Positions 17,591 through 25,566 of a stretch of DNA of 64,000 bases are shown here, in pieces. The translations under genes and the position numbers were made by a program. Origin of the DNA: Bacillota bacterium (lineage in GTDB: Bacteria; Bacillota; Clostridia; Christensenellales; UMGS416); the NCBI GenBank assembly GCA_023435705.1, contig JAEYRH010000014.1:1-64000 (forward strand), in the 5' to 3' direction. Positions within the stretch are counted from its first letter, which is position 1. Every line of letters begins with the position of its first letter. The notes beneath the pieces were generated by a model that searched no databases, was not told the DNA's origin, and saw only the letters and a list, made by a program, of their open reading frames with translations.

Positions 17591-17619
17591 AAAGCCGCCG
17601 GTGTGATCCGGCGGCTTTT
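17591..17619 (-). terminator. Terminator after yajC
   Basis: AAAAGCCGCCG and CGGCGGCTTTT form a strong stem flanked by A and T tracts. It lies just after the yajC stop on the minus strand. Confidence 0.85.
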
Positions 17620-17634
17620 GTTGATCGGCTTGGA

Positions 17635-17952
17635 TTATTGCAGGTCGGCGTTGGTTTCCTCGGCGCCGCCCTCCACTGTGCTGATTGCGGCGCGGTCAAA
17701 CACGATTTGCGTCTTGTTGCGGCTGGTTTCGATCGTCACAATGTCGTCTCTAAGCTCGACGATGCGACCGTGTACGCCGCCGATGGTCTTGATCCTGTCG
17801 CCCACCTTCATGTTCTTCATCATTTCAGCGCGGGCCTTCTTTTGCTTCTGCTGCGGGCGAAGCAGGATGAAATAGAAGACAACCACGAGAAGAATCAACG
17901 GCAGTACTTGTGCTAAAATCTGAGTGATACCAGACATATCAGTAGTCGGCAT
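17635..17952 (-). CDS. yajC: Preprotein translocase auxiliary subunit YajC
   Basis: Small membrane protein of the SecDF-YajC complex that assists protein export. The product has 105 residues, one N-terminal transmembrane helix (VLPLILLVVVFYFILL) and the family signature RPQQKQKKA immediately after it. A small beta-rich cytoplasmic domain follows (VGDRIKTIGGVHGRIVEL). An AGGATGG site precedes the ATG. Its frequent neighbours tgt and secDF are not in view, and it appears to be transcribed alone and terminated by the following hairpin. Confidence 0.95.
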   Translation of the reverse strand: MPTTDMSGITQILAQVLPLILLVVVFYFILLRPQQKQKKARAEMMKNMKVGDRIKTIGGVHGRIVELRDDIVTIETSRNKTQIVFDRAAISTVEGGAEETNADLQ

Positions 17953-18077
17953 TTTTGCACCATCCTATTGTACTTTTTCAGGTATTCATAATACACTATG
18001 CCCATTCGGAGCGCAACAGCATGTTTGACATCCTTAGGAACTTTTAAGGGAAGATGGCCAAATGTGTTGAGTGACTG

Positions 18078-18332
18078 TTAGCCCCGGCCGATTCTCAGTA
18101 CAAGTTCGTAAATTATCTCCATCGATTCCAGTAGCCGCTCGCGGACTTCATCAAGCCGCTCGGTCTGGTGGTTGCTTGGCGGGAATTGGGCTGGGTCCAA
18201 AAGCCAATTCAGTTCATCATCGGTAAGGTGGACATATTGCCTTTGGTCATCCAGGGCCAAAGTGAGCACATGCTGATAAAGATCGTCGCCCGTTTTGCCG
18301 CAGCGTAGTTCGAACTGCTCCCTGAGCGTCAT
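18078..18332 (-). CDS. Small hypothetical protein, 84 residues
   Basis: The ATG at MTLREQFELRCG is chosen because GGGTGGTG lies at the right distance; a TTG six codons upstream is also in frame. The product is soluble, mostly helical and acidic (HLTDDELNWLLDPAQFPPS) and contains one Cys. I do not recognise a family. It may be cotranscribed with the MGMT-like gene upstream (about 55 bp gap). Confidence 0.55.
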   Translation of the reverse strand: MTLREQFELRCGKTGDDLYQHVLTLALDDQRQYVHLTDDELNWLLDPAQFPPSNHQTERLDEVRERLLESMEIIYELVLRIGRG

Positions 18333-18386
18333 GATGATCACCACCCGCAATAGCGTTTGCGGAGTGAAATGGCTGCATTCCAGTGA

Positions 18387-18728
18387 TTATTTGTCTTGCT
18401 TTGCAAGCTTTTCCAATGCTTCTTCTGTTTTCCAGATGTGATCTGCCAGCCGCACGGCTCCACTTTCTGCAAATAGTACGCCTTCGGCTATGAGGCGGGC
18501 CCTTTGCTCCCCCTGGCCAAACACATAACCCGGCACCAGCTCGCCTCCGGCCTTCACAACCCTGTGGCAGGGCAGTCCTTCCGGCGCATGGGCGACGGCC
18601 CGCGCGGCTCTCCTCGCGGCCTTGGGGTTGCCTGCAAGCGCTGCCAGCAGGCCGAAGGTGGCCACTTTGCCTTCGGGGATGTTGGCGATGAACTTATAGA
18701 TCAATGCACGGTATTCTTGTTCAGACAT
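18387..18728 (-). CDS. MGMT-family DNA alkyltransferase domain protein, catalytic Cys retained
   Basis: A 113-residue protein corresponding to the C-terminal DNA-binding and active-site domain of O6-alkylguanine-DNA alkyltransferase, without the N-terminal domain. It has the winged-helix part (IPEGKVATFGLLAALAGNPKAARRAARAVA) and the active-site motif PCHRVV. Short proteins of this size are often alkyltransferase-like (ATL) proteins in which Cys is replaced, usually by Trp; here the Cys is present, so methyl transfer is possible. It sits near an Fpg gene, both in a DNA repair context. Confidence 0.85.
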   Translation of the reverse strand: MSEQEYRALIYKFIANIPEGKVATFGLLAALAGNPKAARRAARAVAHAPEGLPCHRVVKAGGELVPGYVFGQGEQRARLIAEGVLFAESGAVRLADHIWKTEEALEKLAKQDK

Positions 18729-18745
18729 TTATTCCTCATCTACTT

Positions 18746-18770
18746 GTTCCTTTTGGCGGCCAAAAGGAAC
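18746..18770. repeat. Perfect intergenic palindrome
   Basis: GTTCCTTTTGG and CCAAAAGGAAC form an 11-bp inverted repeat around CGG, just upstream of the MGMT-like gene. It looks like a remnant of a dispersed intergenic repeat rather than a terminator. Confidence 0.6.
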
Positions 18771-18960
18771 CGAAAAGCCCCGGGGGAAGGCAAATTCTTA
18801 AGACCTCTGCGATACCGTCATCAGGGCTGGCCGACGACAACTCGCCGGGCTGTGCCCCGCCTCAAACAGTCGCTCGGCCATATCGCCCTGATTTCCGTAT
18901 CTCTGAGGTGGAATTTGCAAACCCCCGGACCCCCAGAAACCCAGGGCGACCTTCTTGACA

Positions 18961-18988
18961 GTAGGGGCGGGGCTCCGTCCCCGCCCGG
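18961..18988. repeat. GTAGGGGCGG-type palindromic repeat, copy 1
   Basis: GTAGGGGCGGGG, a six-base loop and CCCCGCCC form a GC-rich hairpin. Related copies lie at 22824, 22987 and 29154, always between genes. Confidence 0.7.
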
Positions 18989-18997
18989 AGATGTTGA

Positions 18998-19804
18998 CTA
19001 AAGAGGCTGGCACCTCTCACACACAAACCCGCTTGTGCTTCCTGTCTTAATCTTCTTAATCGCCGTGCCGCACACTGGGCAGGGCTGGCCTTCCTTATAC
19101 CCGATCAGCATCTCCTTGAACCCGCCGGGCTCGTCATAAAGCCCGTTTTCATAGGATGCTCCGCCAAGATCCAGCGCCTGCTGTAGATAGGACCGCATTG
19201 TTTCATAGATGCGGATGCGCTCCTCCGTTGTGAGCGACTCGATGGGCCGCAACGGGTGGATCTTCGCCAGGAATAACAGGTCCTGAATGTAGAAATTTCC
19301 GATGCCTGATATCACGTCCTGCCGCAACAGAAAGGTCTTGATGGGCAGCTTGCGCCTGCCCAGCAGCCGGTCAAACTCCTCAAAGGTAAACTCCTCTGAC
19401 AATGGATCAGCGCCCAAACCGTCGGTCATCGGGTGTGGCTCTCCTGGTCCGATCAGGTGCAGGTAGCCAAGGAACCAGAAGCCAATGGAAAGGCTGCAAT
19501 TATCGGTGAACCGGAGCACGACGCGCCACTTCTCCCGAGGGCCTTCCCCAGGGCCATAGAGCACCACATTACCGCCCATATTGAGGTTCAACGCCAGGCG
19601 GCTTCCGTCATCCAGCTTCAGGAAAGCCCATTTGCCCTTTGAGGTGGCTCCGAGGATTGTACGGCCCTCAATACGCCGTAGGAACTCCTCCTGTGGCAAG
19701 TTCAAGCATTTGGGATTGGCCACTTCAACGCCTGATAGCGTCTTGCCGGCAAGCGCAGAGTGCATTTGCTCCGCAAGGTGGCGGATCTCCGGGTATTCGG
19801 GCAT
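18998..19804 (-). CDS. mutM: Formamidopyrimidine-DNA glycosylase family protein (Fpg/Nei)
   Basis: Base-excision repair glycosylase/AP lyase for oxidised purines. The N-terminus MPEYPEI carries the catalytic Pro2 and Glu3 in a slightly variant form of PELPEV. The helix-two-turn-helix region is visible (ISGIGNFYIQDLLFLAKIHP; the family has GIGNIYA). The C-terminus has a zinc finger of CPVC...CERC type. The TSKGKW segment supplies the conserved beta-hairpin lysine. The length of 268 residues is normal. Departures from the Fpg consensus make a specialised Fpg/Nei member possible. AAGGAGGGATCTC precedes the start. Confidence 0.85.
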   Translation of the reverse strand: MPEYPEIRHLAEQMHSALAGKTLSGVEVANPKCLNLPQEEFLRRIEGRTILGATSKGKWAFLKLDDGSRLALNLNMGGNVVLYGPGEGPREKWRVVLRFTDNCSLSIGFWFLGYLHLIGPGEPHPMTDGLGADPLSEEFTFEEFDRLLGRRKLPIKTFLLRQDVISGIGNFYIQDLLFLAKIHPLRPIESLTTEERIRIYETMRSYLQQALDLGGASYENGLYDEPGGFKEMLIGYKEGQPCPVCGTAIKKIKTGSTSGFVCERCQPL

Positions 19805-19843
19805 GAGATCCCTCCTTTGTGTGCGTCATTGCGGTGAAGAAAA

Positions 19844-19871
19844 CCCCGGCTCGCTCTGTGGCGAGCCGGGG
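19844..19871 (-). terminator. Terminator after the AIM24 gene
   Basis: CCCCGGCTCGC and GCGAGCCGGGG form an 11-bp stem; on the minus strand it is followed by TTTTCTTC. Confidence 0.85.
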
Positions 19872-19885
19872 CGATGGTGAACTTA

Positions 19886-20566
19886 TCAGCCGCCCTTGGG
19901 GATATAGGGGATGATTGAGCGAGCTATATTCTGCGCCGTCAGCGTCTGCAAATATACTTCACCGGGGCCGGTCAGCTTCACATGGAACAAGCCCTCGCCG
20001 CCGAAGAAGATGTTCTTAATGCCCTTTACGGTTTCCAGCGACACGGTGACGTTGGGGGAATAGGCGGCCAGGTTGCCGTTGTTGACCATATAGGTCTGGC
20101 CGGGGGCCAGCACATACTTTTCCAGGCTGCCGTCGATCTCCAGGAACACGCGGCCGGGCCCCATGATTTTCTGCATGATGAATCCCTCGCCGCCAAACAT
20201 AGACACACCCAGGCTGCGCCGCAGGTGTACAGTGAGCGACACGGTGCTGGAACCGCATAGGAATGCGCCCTTCTGCGCGATGATGCTCTGGCCGGGGCCC
20301 AGATCCAATGAAAGAATTGTACCGGGGAACGAGGACGCGCAGGCGATCATGCCGGCGCCGCCCTCGGCGGTATAAGTGTTCAGAAAGACGGAGTCACCGG
20401 AGAACGCACGGCCAAGACCGCCCATCAGGCCGCCTTTCATGTTGGTGTCCATCCGCATGTTGGGGCTCATCCAGCTCATGCCGCCGGCTTCGGTCACGAC
20501 TGACTCGCCGGGCTGCAGGGCCATGATGACCACGGGGAAGGCGCCGCCCTTGATTTCATGCTGCAT
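19886..20566 (-). CDS. AIM24/TIGR00266 family protein
   Basis: A conserved 226-residue beta-rich cytoplasmic protein of unknown biochemical role, from the family that includes yeast mitochondrial Aim24. Family signs are EAGGMSWMSPNM near the N-terminus, GAGMIACAS, and repeated G-x-G-x-V turns (GPGRVFLEIDGSLEKYVLAPGQ) ending in IIPYIPKGG. The start at MQHEIKGG is preferred because GGAGGG lies 7 bases upstream; an ATG five codons earlier has no such site. It is monocistronic. Confidence 0.9.
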   Translation of the reverse strand: MQHEIKGGAFPVVIMALQPGESVVTEAGGMSWMSPNMRMDTNMKGGLMGGLGRAFSGDSVFLNTYTAEGGAGMIACASSFPGTILSLDLGPGQSIIAQKGAFLCGSSTVSLTVHLRRSLGVSMFGGEGFIMQKIMGPGRVFLEIDGSLEKYVLAPGQTYMVNNGNLAAYSPNVTVSLETVKGIKNIFFGGEGLFHVKLTGPGEVYLQTLTAQNIARSIIPYIPKGG

Positions 20567-20658
20567 ATCGAATCCCTCCAAACCTGATTTGGTTTATTAT
20601 ATCATATACTGCTGTTGTATTTAATGATATCACGATACATTTCTTCCATAAAAGAACG

Positions 20659-20682
20659 CCGCCGGGAAACTTGTTCCCGGCG
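20659..20682 (-). terminator. Terminator after the ABC permease gene
   Basis: CCGCCGGGAA and TTCCCGGCGG pair with a short loop; on the minus strand TCTTTT follows. Confidence 0.8.
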
Positions 20683-20717
20683 GTGCGTTGGCAAATGGGG
20701 TGGCAGCCCTGTGGTCA

Positions 20718-21437
20718 TTATCTGTCCTGCTCCTTGATCTGGGCCCGGCGCACCAGCAAATAACACAGCGCTGCGCAGACCGAAGACACCAACAACAGCG
20801 TGAGTGTGCCCAGCCACACATTGGGATTGGCTCCCAGGCCCATCACGGCCATGAAGGCTTCTGCAAGCCGGCTCAGCAGTGTGCCGCCTGTTGCGCTGCT
20901 GATGATTGGCAGGACGGTGAACAACACGGCAGGGGAGAGTGAAACCGCAATCTTCCATCCTTTGTTCATGCGGTAATACAGCATTGTCAGAAACCAGCCG
21001 AAGGCAATGGAGAGCAGGTTGAACGCCAGCGTCCACAGCTGCAGACCGGCATATACGGCGTTGGGGTAGAACTGGATTGCCACCATCTGCTCCGGCTGCA
21101 GGATCAGTTGCAGCAAGCCGTACAGTGCTGCGTCAAATATTGTGAGGGCTGCCGCTACTGCCCCGATTGCCATCAGGCCGCCCAGATAAAACTGCCTGCG
21201 GGTGACGCCATTGGCCTGCATAAACAGGTAACCTGGCTTGAAAGCGTTCAGGCCTGCTACAAACAGGAAGATTGCCGTTGCCAGCCGCATGCCGCTGAAT
21301 TCAAAGTTCCAATTGGTCATCACAAGGTTCATGGTCACGCCAGCGATGTTGATGAGCACCATCACCGCATAAAAGATAATGACGGGCCGGGTGGTCTCGT
21401 GAATTATATAGCGAAAGACTTTTGTTATCCGGTTCAT
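20718..21437 (-). CDS. Integral membrane protein, probable ABC-2 type permease partner
   Basis: A 239-residue protein with about six hydrophobic segments and short basic loops (QANGVTRRQFYLGG resembles the loop between TM2 and TM3 of ABC-2 permeases). It follows the ATP-binding gene by 13 bp with a clear GGAGGCGC site, so the pair should form an exporter. YtrA-type GntR operons in Bacillota usually encode such ABC systems, often for antimicrobial stress or cell-envelope tasks. The substrate is unknown. Confidence 0.75.
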   Translation of the reverse strand: MNRITKVFRYIIHETTRPVIIFYAVMVLINIAGVTMNLVMTNWNFEFSGMRLATAIFLFVAGLNAFKPGYLFMQANGVTRRQFYLGGLMAIGAVAAALTIFDAALYGLLQLILQPEQMVAIQFYPNAVYAGLQLWTLAFNLLSIAFGWFLTMLYYRMNKGWKIAVSLSPAVLFTVLPIISSATGGTLLSRLAEAFMAVMGLGANPNVWLGTLTLLLVSSVCAALCYLLVRRAQIKEQDR

Positions 21438-21450
21438 GGTTGCGCCTCCT

Positions 21451-22314
21451 TCACTCGTTGGTCAGGTCAATGAACAGCTTTTGCAACGTGGCCGGTGTGA
21501 CATCCAGATTCAGTTCTCTGGCCAGGGCCATCGACACTTCGTCCAGCGCCTCGTGGAGTGTGGCCGTCTTGAACCGGCCCATCGTCTCCATGGCGATCAC
21601 GATGCGGCCTGTTGTGAAACTGTCCACCGCTGAGGCTTCGCCGGAAACGGCGCAGGCGGTGTGCAGCAATTCTTCCACGCTCTGGTGCAGCAGCACCCGA
21701 CCCTGTTTGATGATGATCGCGTCTTCCAGCACCTCAGCCACCTCGTCGATCAGGTGGGTGGAGATCACAACGGTGCAGGGCTTCTCACTGAAGCGTGCGA
21801 TCAGCTCCCGGTAGAAGATGGCTCGATGGTTGGCATCCAACCCCAGCACCGGCTCGTCCAGCAGCAGCACCGCAGCGCCGCTTGCCAGCGCCAGCACGGC
21901 CTTGAAGATGGAAAGGTAGCCGGTGGAGAGCGCCTTGATCTTCTTCCTTGTATCCAGTGCGAATTTCTTTGCAAGCTCGTCAGCATACTGCCTGTCAAAT
22001 CCCGGGTAAAACTCCGCCGCCCAGCGGAACGCTTCCTTCACCCGCATCGCCCAGGGGTAAAGGTTCTTTTCCGTCATATAGAAGATCTTTGCCTGGGCGG
22101 CGGCGTTCTCTGTGGCCGGCTCGCCCTCCACCAGCGCTTCACCCGAAGTGGCAAAGAGCTTGTTGGCGATGATGTTCAGCAGCGTGGTCTTGCCTGCACC
22201 GTTGCGGCCCAGCAGGCCGTAGATTCGGTTTGGGGCAAGCGCCAGGTTCACATCGTCCAGCGCAACGGTGGAGCCGAAGCGCATCGTCAGGTGTTTGGTC
22301 TCAATCGCGTTCAT
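21451..22314 (-). CDS. ABC transporter ATP-binding protein
   Basis: Cytoplasmic ATPase of about 287 residues. The Walker A is GRNGAGKTT near residue 35, and the Walker B is AVLLLDEPVLGLDANHR. The ABC signature is degenerate: LSTGYLSIFKAVLALAS where LSGGxxxR is expected; ALSTGY(L/M)S-type signatures are common in this GntR-linked group. The final 70 residues form an accessory domain. The start ATG at 22314 lies inside the end of the regulator gene; a TTG six codons upstream is also possible. Confidence 0.85.
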   Translation of the reverse strand: MNAIETKHLTMRFGSTVALDDVNLALAPNRIYGLLGRNGAGKTTLLNIIANKLFATSGEALVEGEPATENAAAQAKIFYMTEKNLYPWAMRVKEAFRWAAEFYPGFDRQYADELAKKFALDTRKKIKALSTGYLSIFKAVLALASGAAVLLLDEPVLGLDANHRAIFYRELIARFSEKPCTVVISTHLIDEVAEVLEDAIIIKQGRVLLHQSVEELLHTACAVSGEASAVDSFTTGRIVIAMETMGRFKTATLHEALDEVSMALARELNLDVTPATLQKLFIDLTNE

Positions 22315-22678
22315 CCTTATCGCTCCTCTCAATCATGGTGATCAGTTCATCCTGGCTGATTCCAAGTTTGCGGGCTTCCGTGAGCATTGCCAGCACATAG
22401 TCCTGAAAAAATGATTTGCGGCGCTTGTCTCCGATGATCTTCTTTGCGCCTGTTGCTACAAACATGCCCACACCCCGTTTCTTATAAATGATGTTTTCGT
22501 CCACCAGCAGCCCGACGCCCTTGGCGGACGTGGCCGGGTTGATCCGGAGAGTGACGGCCATTTCGGTTGTGGAGGGGATCTGGGTTTCCTCCTCAAACAC
22601 GCCCTTCAAAATGTCGTCCTCAATGGATTCGGCCAACTGGATGAAGATTGGCTTGTCGCTTTTGAAATCCAGCAGCAT
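22301..22678 (-). CDS. GntR-family transcriptional regulator, YtrA type
   Basis: A 125-residue regulator with an N-terminal winged helix (PIFIQLAESIEDDILKGVF...QIPSTTEMAVTLRINPATSAKGVGLLVDENIIYKKRGVGMFVA). The short C-terminal tail without a ligand domain is characteristic of the YtrA subfamily, which controls its own ABC operon. It is the first gene of the operon, and a promoter and near-palindromic operator lie within 80 bp upstream, so autorepression is likely. A GGGAGG site precedes the ATG. Confidence 0.92.
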   Translation of the reverse strand: MLLDFKSDKPIFIQLAESIEDDILKGVFEEETQIPSTTEMAVTLRINPATSAKGVGLLVDENIIYKKRGVGMFVATGAKKIIGDKRRKSFFQDYVLAMLTEARKLGISQDELITMIERSDKDERD

Positions 22679-22717
22679 GGGAGCCTCCCTTCTGGTTTGA
22701 TGGTTAAGAGGTTAATT

Positions 22718-22760
22718 ACTTGACTAGTTAAGTATATGCGAGTTTATGGTGATTTGTCAA
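22718..22760 (-). promoter_or_regulatory. Promoter and overlapping candidate operator of the GntR-ABC operon
   Basis: On the minus strand a perfect -35 TTGACA (22755-22760) and -10 TATACT (22731-22736) are spaced by 18 bases. Overlapping the downstream edge of the -10 is ACTTGACTAGTTAAGT (22718-22733), which matches its own reverse complement at 14 of 16 positions. A regulator bound there would block transcription, as expected for YtrA-type autoregulation. Confidence 0.75.
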
Positions 22761-22823
22761 CAGGTTTACTCCACTTTTTTATGAAAAGAAAGCAACCTCG
22801 CGTTGAAGATGACCGAGTGGCCA

Positions 22824-22891
22824 TGTAGGGGCGGCTGGTCGTAGCCTTCGGCTGCTGCTCGCCATGCAACCTGGCTCACGAGCCGCCCGCC
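22824..22891. repeat. GTAGGGGCGG-type palindromic repeat, copy 2
   Basis: TGTAGGGGCGGCT at one end pairs with AGCCGCCC near the other; about 40 bases of loop contain a second small hairpin. It is flanked by non-coding sequence between the GntR operon and the xylanase gene. Confidence 0.65.
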
Positions 22892-22926
22892 ATACGGAAA
22901 CGCCAAGGAGAGTCAGCCGACAAAGA

Positions 22927-22951
22927 AAAGCCACCCTGCTCGGGTGGCTTT
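22927..22951 (-). terminator. Terminator downstream of the GH10 gene
   Basis: AAAGCCACCC and GGGTGGCTTT form a 10-bp stem, followed on the minus strand by TTTCTTTG. It lies about 80 bp after the xylanase stop. Confidence 0.7.
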
Positions 22952-22986
22952 ACGAATAAACGAAATCGCTTGAACATGGCGGTCAA

Positions 22987-23014
22987 TGTAGGGGCGGGGC
23001 TCTGTACCCGCCCC
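22987..23014. repeat. GTAGGGGCGG-type palindromic repeat, copy 3
   Basis: TGTAGGGGCGGGGC and ACCCGCCCC form a hairpin close to copy 1 in sequence. It lies between the xylanase stop and its terminator. Confidence 0.7.
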
Positions 23015-23033
23015 AATAAAAACGCATCGTATA

Positions 23034-24257
23034 CTACTTCAGCGTAACCACAATCTCCCCGGCATCTTTCTCCAGCCGGAACTGCCCCTTCCCATGGGCT
23101 CCAACCACCTCATAGTCACCCAGGAACCCGGTGAGGCTCACTTCTCCCTTTTCGTTGGTCACCGCGTCTTCCTTCGTCCACCACTCGCCCTTGATCTTCT
23201 CCATGAGCGCCGTGTAGGCGGGCTTGATGCTGTTGTCGCGGCGGAGGATACCGCTGGGCGCGCCCAGCCACTTGCCGTCGTTGAAGTCCCATGCGGTGAT
23301 GGCCTCCACGAGGGGGTGGCGGAAGAGTTCTGTCACCATCTCCACCATTTCCCGCGCCTGACGGTCTTCACCCTCCGGTGTGGAAGGCCATTCGGGGATC
23401 TGGTAGTCATTCAGGTCGTCAATTTCCGGCGGCATGATGTGGCCGGAGATCAGTGTGTTTTCCGTGAAGTGGATCGGCAGCCCGAAGTGATCGAAACGCG
23501 CCAGCACCTCGTGCAGCTTTTCAAGACCCCAGTAACCCTGGTGCTGGTGGCTCTGGATGCCGATCACGTCGATCGGGATGCCGCAGGCCAGGCATCCTTC
23601 CAGCAGGATTTCGTAGTTGGTGGATACATTGAAATCATTGAGCAGCAGCGTGGCGCCGGGGTTCGTTTCCCTGGCGGCCTGGAAGACCTCGCGGATGATG
23701 CCCACGCGGCCCAGGTCTTTGCAGATGCGGGTGATGGCATTGTCGTATTTGTCAAAGATCGGCATGATCACCACTTCGTTGATCACGTCCCACATGTCGA
23801 TCACGCCCTGGAATTTCCCCACATCGCGGCGGATACGCGCAAGCTGCTTTTGCAGGATCACGTCGTTGGGATACTGCATCAGCCAGTCGGCGCACACGGT
23901 GTGCCAGCACAGCGGGTGGCCCTTCAGCGTGACGCCCTTTCCTCGCAGCCACTGGGCGGCTTTCATCGTCACGTCGCCCATATCCTGCCCCTCCACGGGT
24001 TCATAGCGCCCCCAGTAGAAGGGCAGTGTGCCGTAGTTGTAGAGCGCCAGCCATTTGTCCATGCGGTCCAGCAGGAATTCTTCGCGAGCCGGATCGGTGC
24101 CTTTGGCCAGCTCCACGGCGTCAAAGGCACCGCAGCCAAACAGGAATTTGTGGCCGGTCTGGTTGATCCTGAGTTCTTTGCCCACTGCCGGGGTGCCGTC
24201 GGGGTTGAGCACGCGAATGGTCTTGGTAGAAACGCGATGTTTCAGTTTGTGATCCAT
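23034..24257 (-). CDS. Intracellular endo-1,4-beta-xylanase, glycoside hydrolase family 10
   Basis: Retaining glycoside hydrolase with a TIM barrel. The acid/base Glu is in WDVINEVV (Glu161) and the nucleophile is in IHFTENTL (Glu266), the usual spacing for GH10. LKGHPLCWH is the conserved substrate-binding loop, and ITAWDFNDGKW is the C-terminal barrel motif. The length is 407 residues; about 30 N-terminal residues and about 50 C-terminal residues (TGFLGDYEVVGAHGKGQF) look like small beta domains. No signal peptide is present, so it should act on imported xylo-oligosaccharides. GAGGTGAATCTG precedes the start. It is monocistronic. Confidence 0.92.
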   Translation of the reverse strand: MDHKLKHRVSTKTIRVLNPDGTPAVGKELRINQTGHKFLFGCGAFDAVELAKGTDPAREEFLLDRMDKWLALYNYGTLPFYWGRYEPVEGQDMGDVTMKAAQWLRGKGVTLKGHPLCWHTVCADWLMQYPNDVILQKQLARIRRDVGKFQGVIDMWDVINEVVIMPIFDKYDNAITRICKDLGRVGIIREVFQAARETNPGATLLLNDFNVSTNYEILLEGCLACGIPIDVIGIQSHQHQGYWGLEKLHEVLARFDHFGLPIHFTENTLISGHIMPPEIDDLNDYQIPEWPSTPEGEDRQAREMVEMVTELFRHPLVEAITAWDFNDGKWLGAPSGILRRDNSIKPAYTALMEKIKGEWWTKEDAVTNEKGEVSLTGFLGDYEVVGAHGKGQFRLEKDAGEIVVTLK

Positions 24258-24422
24258 CAGATTCACCTCATCATTTGCTTGGAGCACCAAGACAAATTAT
24301 ACTGGGTTGGCAGAGGGGCGTAAAGCGCTAGCTGCTTATCCAGCGTTATGAGTAATGGTATATTTTGTTTACAACCTGCCCCCTCTCGATTACAATATCA
24401 AAAAAACGAAATGAGATCGCTG

Positions 24423-25430
24423 ATGAACAAGGTTGTCATTCCGGAAGGGTATCGCCCCCCATTGTCCATCTATGAGACCCAGCGGGCCATTGAACTCATC
24501 AAGAGAGTGTTCCAGGAGCGGCTGAGCAAGGCGCTGAACCTCAAGCGTGTATCGGCCCCGCTGTTTGTTGAAGAACAGTCCGGCCTCAACGACAACCTCA
24601 ATGGCTATGAGCGGCCCGTCGGGTTTGACATCCCGGCTGTGGGCGGTAACGGCCAGGTGGTGCAGTCACTGGCCAAATGGAAGCGGCTGGCGCTGAAGCG
24701 ATATGACTTCTATGTGGGCAATGGCCTATATACCGATATGAACGCCATCCGCCGCGATGAAGAGCTGGACAACATCCACTCGATCTACGTCGATCAGTGG
24801 GATTGGGAAAAGGTAATCCGTAGGGAAGACCGGAATCTTGACTATCTTCAGCAGACGGTCCGGCTCATCGTGGGCGCCGTCTGCGACACCAACGAGGCGC
24901 TGGAAGCGGAATTCCCACAGCTGTCCATCAAGCTTGGGCGGGAGGTCACCTTCATCACCTCCCAGGAGCTGGAAGACCTTTATCCGGAACTCGCGCCCTC
25001 GCAGCGCGAAACCTGTTTTGTGCGCGATCATGGCACCGTGTTTATTTCCCAGATTGGCGGCAAGCTCCGCTCCGGCAAGCCCCACGACGGCCGCGCGCCG
25101 GATTATGATGACTGGTCTCTGAATGGTGACATCCTTTTTTGGAATGAGGTGCTTGGCCGGGCCTTTGAAATTTCTTCTATGGGCATCCGGGTGGACGAGG
25201 AAGCGCTTGACCGGCAGCTGACCCTTGCCAATTGCGACGACAGGCGCAAGCTGCCGTTTCACAGCATGCTGCTGAACGGCGAGCTTCCATTGACGATTGG
25301 CGGCGGCATCGGCCAATCAAGGCTGTGCATGCTGATGATGGGCATGGCTCATATCGGCGAGGTGCAGAGCAGCATTTGGGACCAGGCGACGCGGGATGCC
25401 TGCGAGGCCGCGGGGATCATGCTGCTGTAA
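24423..25430 (+). CDS. asnA: Aspartate-ammonia ligase (asparagine synthetase A)
   Basis: Makes asparagine from aspartate, ammonia and ATP; a class II aminoacyl-tRNA-synthetase-like fold. The protein of 335 residues matches AsnA length. Recognisable segments are LKRVSAPLFVEEQSGLNDNLNG, RPVGFDIP, LAKWKRLALKRY, GLYTDMNAIRRDE, and the C-terminal GGGIGQSRLCMLMM, which holds the ATP-binding arginine. The start MNKVVIPEGYRPP is family-like, although the ribosome-binding site is weak; an ATG four codons upstream is also possible. It is followed by a terminator. No evidence links it to the cyanophycin operon apart from shared aspartate metabolism. Confidence 0.95.
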   Translation: MNKVVIPEGYRPPLSIYETQRAIELIKRVFQERLSKALNLKRVSAPLFVEEQSGLNDNLNGYERPVGFDIPAVGGNGQVVQSLAKWKRLALKRYDFYVGNGLYTDMNAIRRDEELDNIHSIYVDQWDWEKVIRREDRNLDYLQQTVRLIVGAVCDTNEALEAEFPQLSIKLGREVTFITSQELEDLYPELAPSQRETCFVRDHGTVFISQIGGKLRSGKPHDGRAPDYDDWSLNGDILFWNEVLGRAFEISSMGIRVDEEALDRQLTLANCDDRRKLPFHSMLLNGELPLTIGGGIGQSRLCMLMMGMAHIGEVQSSIWDQATRDACEAAGIMLL

Positions 25431-25452
25431 CGATTCAAAAGTTTGAGTAAAG

Positions 25453-25487
25453 AGCGGTCTCCCTGTTCGGGGAGGCCGCTTTTTATT
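25453..25487 (+). terminator. Terminator after asnA
   Basis: AGCGGTCTCCC and GGGAGGCCGCT pair (one mismatch) with a short loop, then TTTTATT. Confidence 0.85.
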
Positions 25488-25502
25488 GATTCATGCAATA
25501 AA

Positions 25503-25554
25503 CGAGGTTCATGTTTTCACGAGGTCTCAATATGGGTCTGATGGGATTGACGGC
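25503..25554 (+). pseudogene. Decayed copy of the 5' end of comM/yifB
   Basis: GAGGTTCATGTTTTCACGAG and the following 35 bases match, with scattered substitutions, the stretch around the true comM start at 26200-26255. Translated, it reads MFSRGLNMGLMG against MLSRVLSMGLMG, and then one lost base shifts the frame and it stops at 25570. About 700 bp of AT-rich DNA with one gene separates the two copies. This looks like a gene interrupted or duplicated by an insertion, after which the first copy decayed. Confidence 0.75.
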
Positions 25555-25566
25555 TAAGAAGCATAC

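Noticed and set aside
23094..24323. 409-codon open frame on the plus strand
   Set aside because: Antisense shadow of the GH10 gene, whose catalytic motifs are clear on the other strand.
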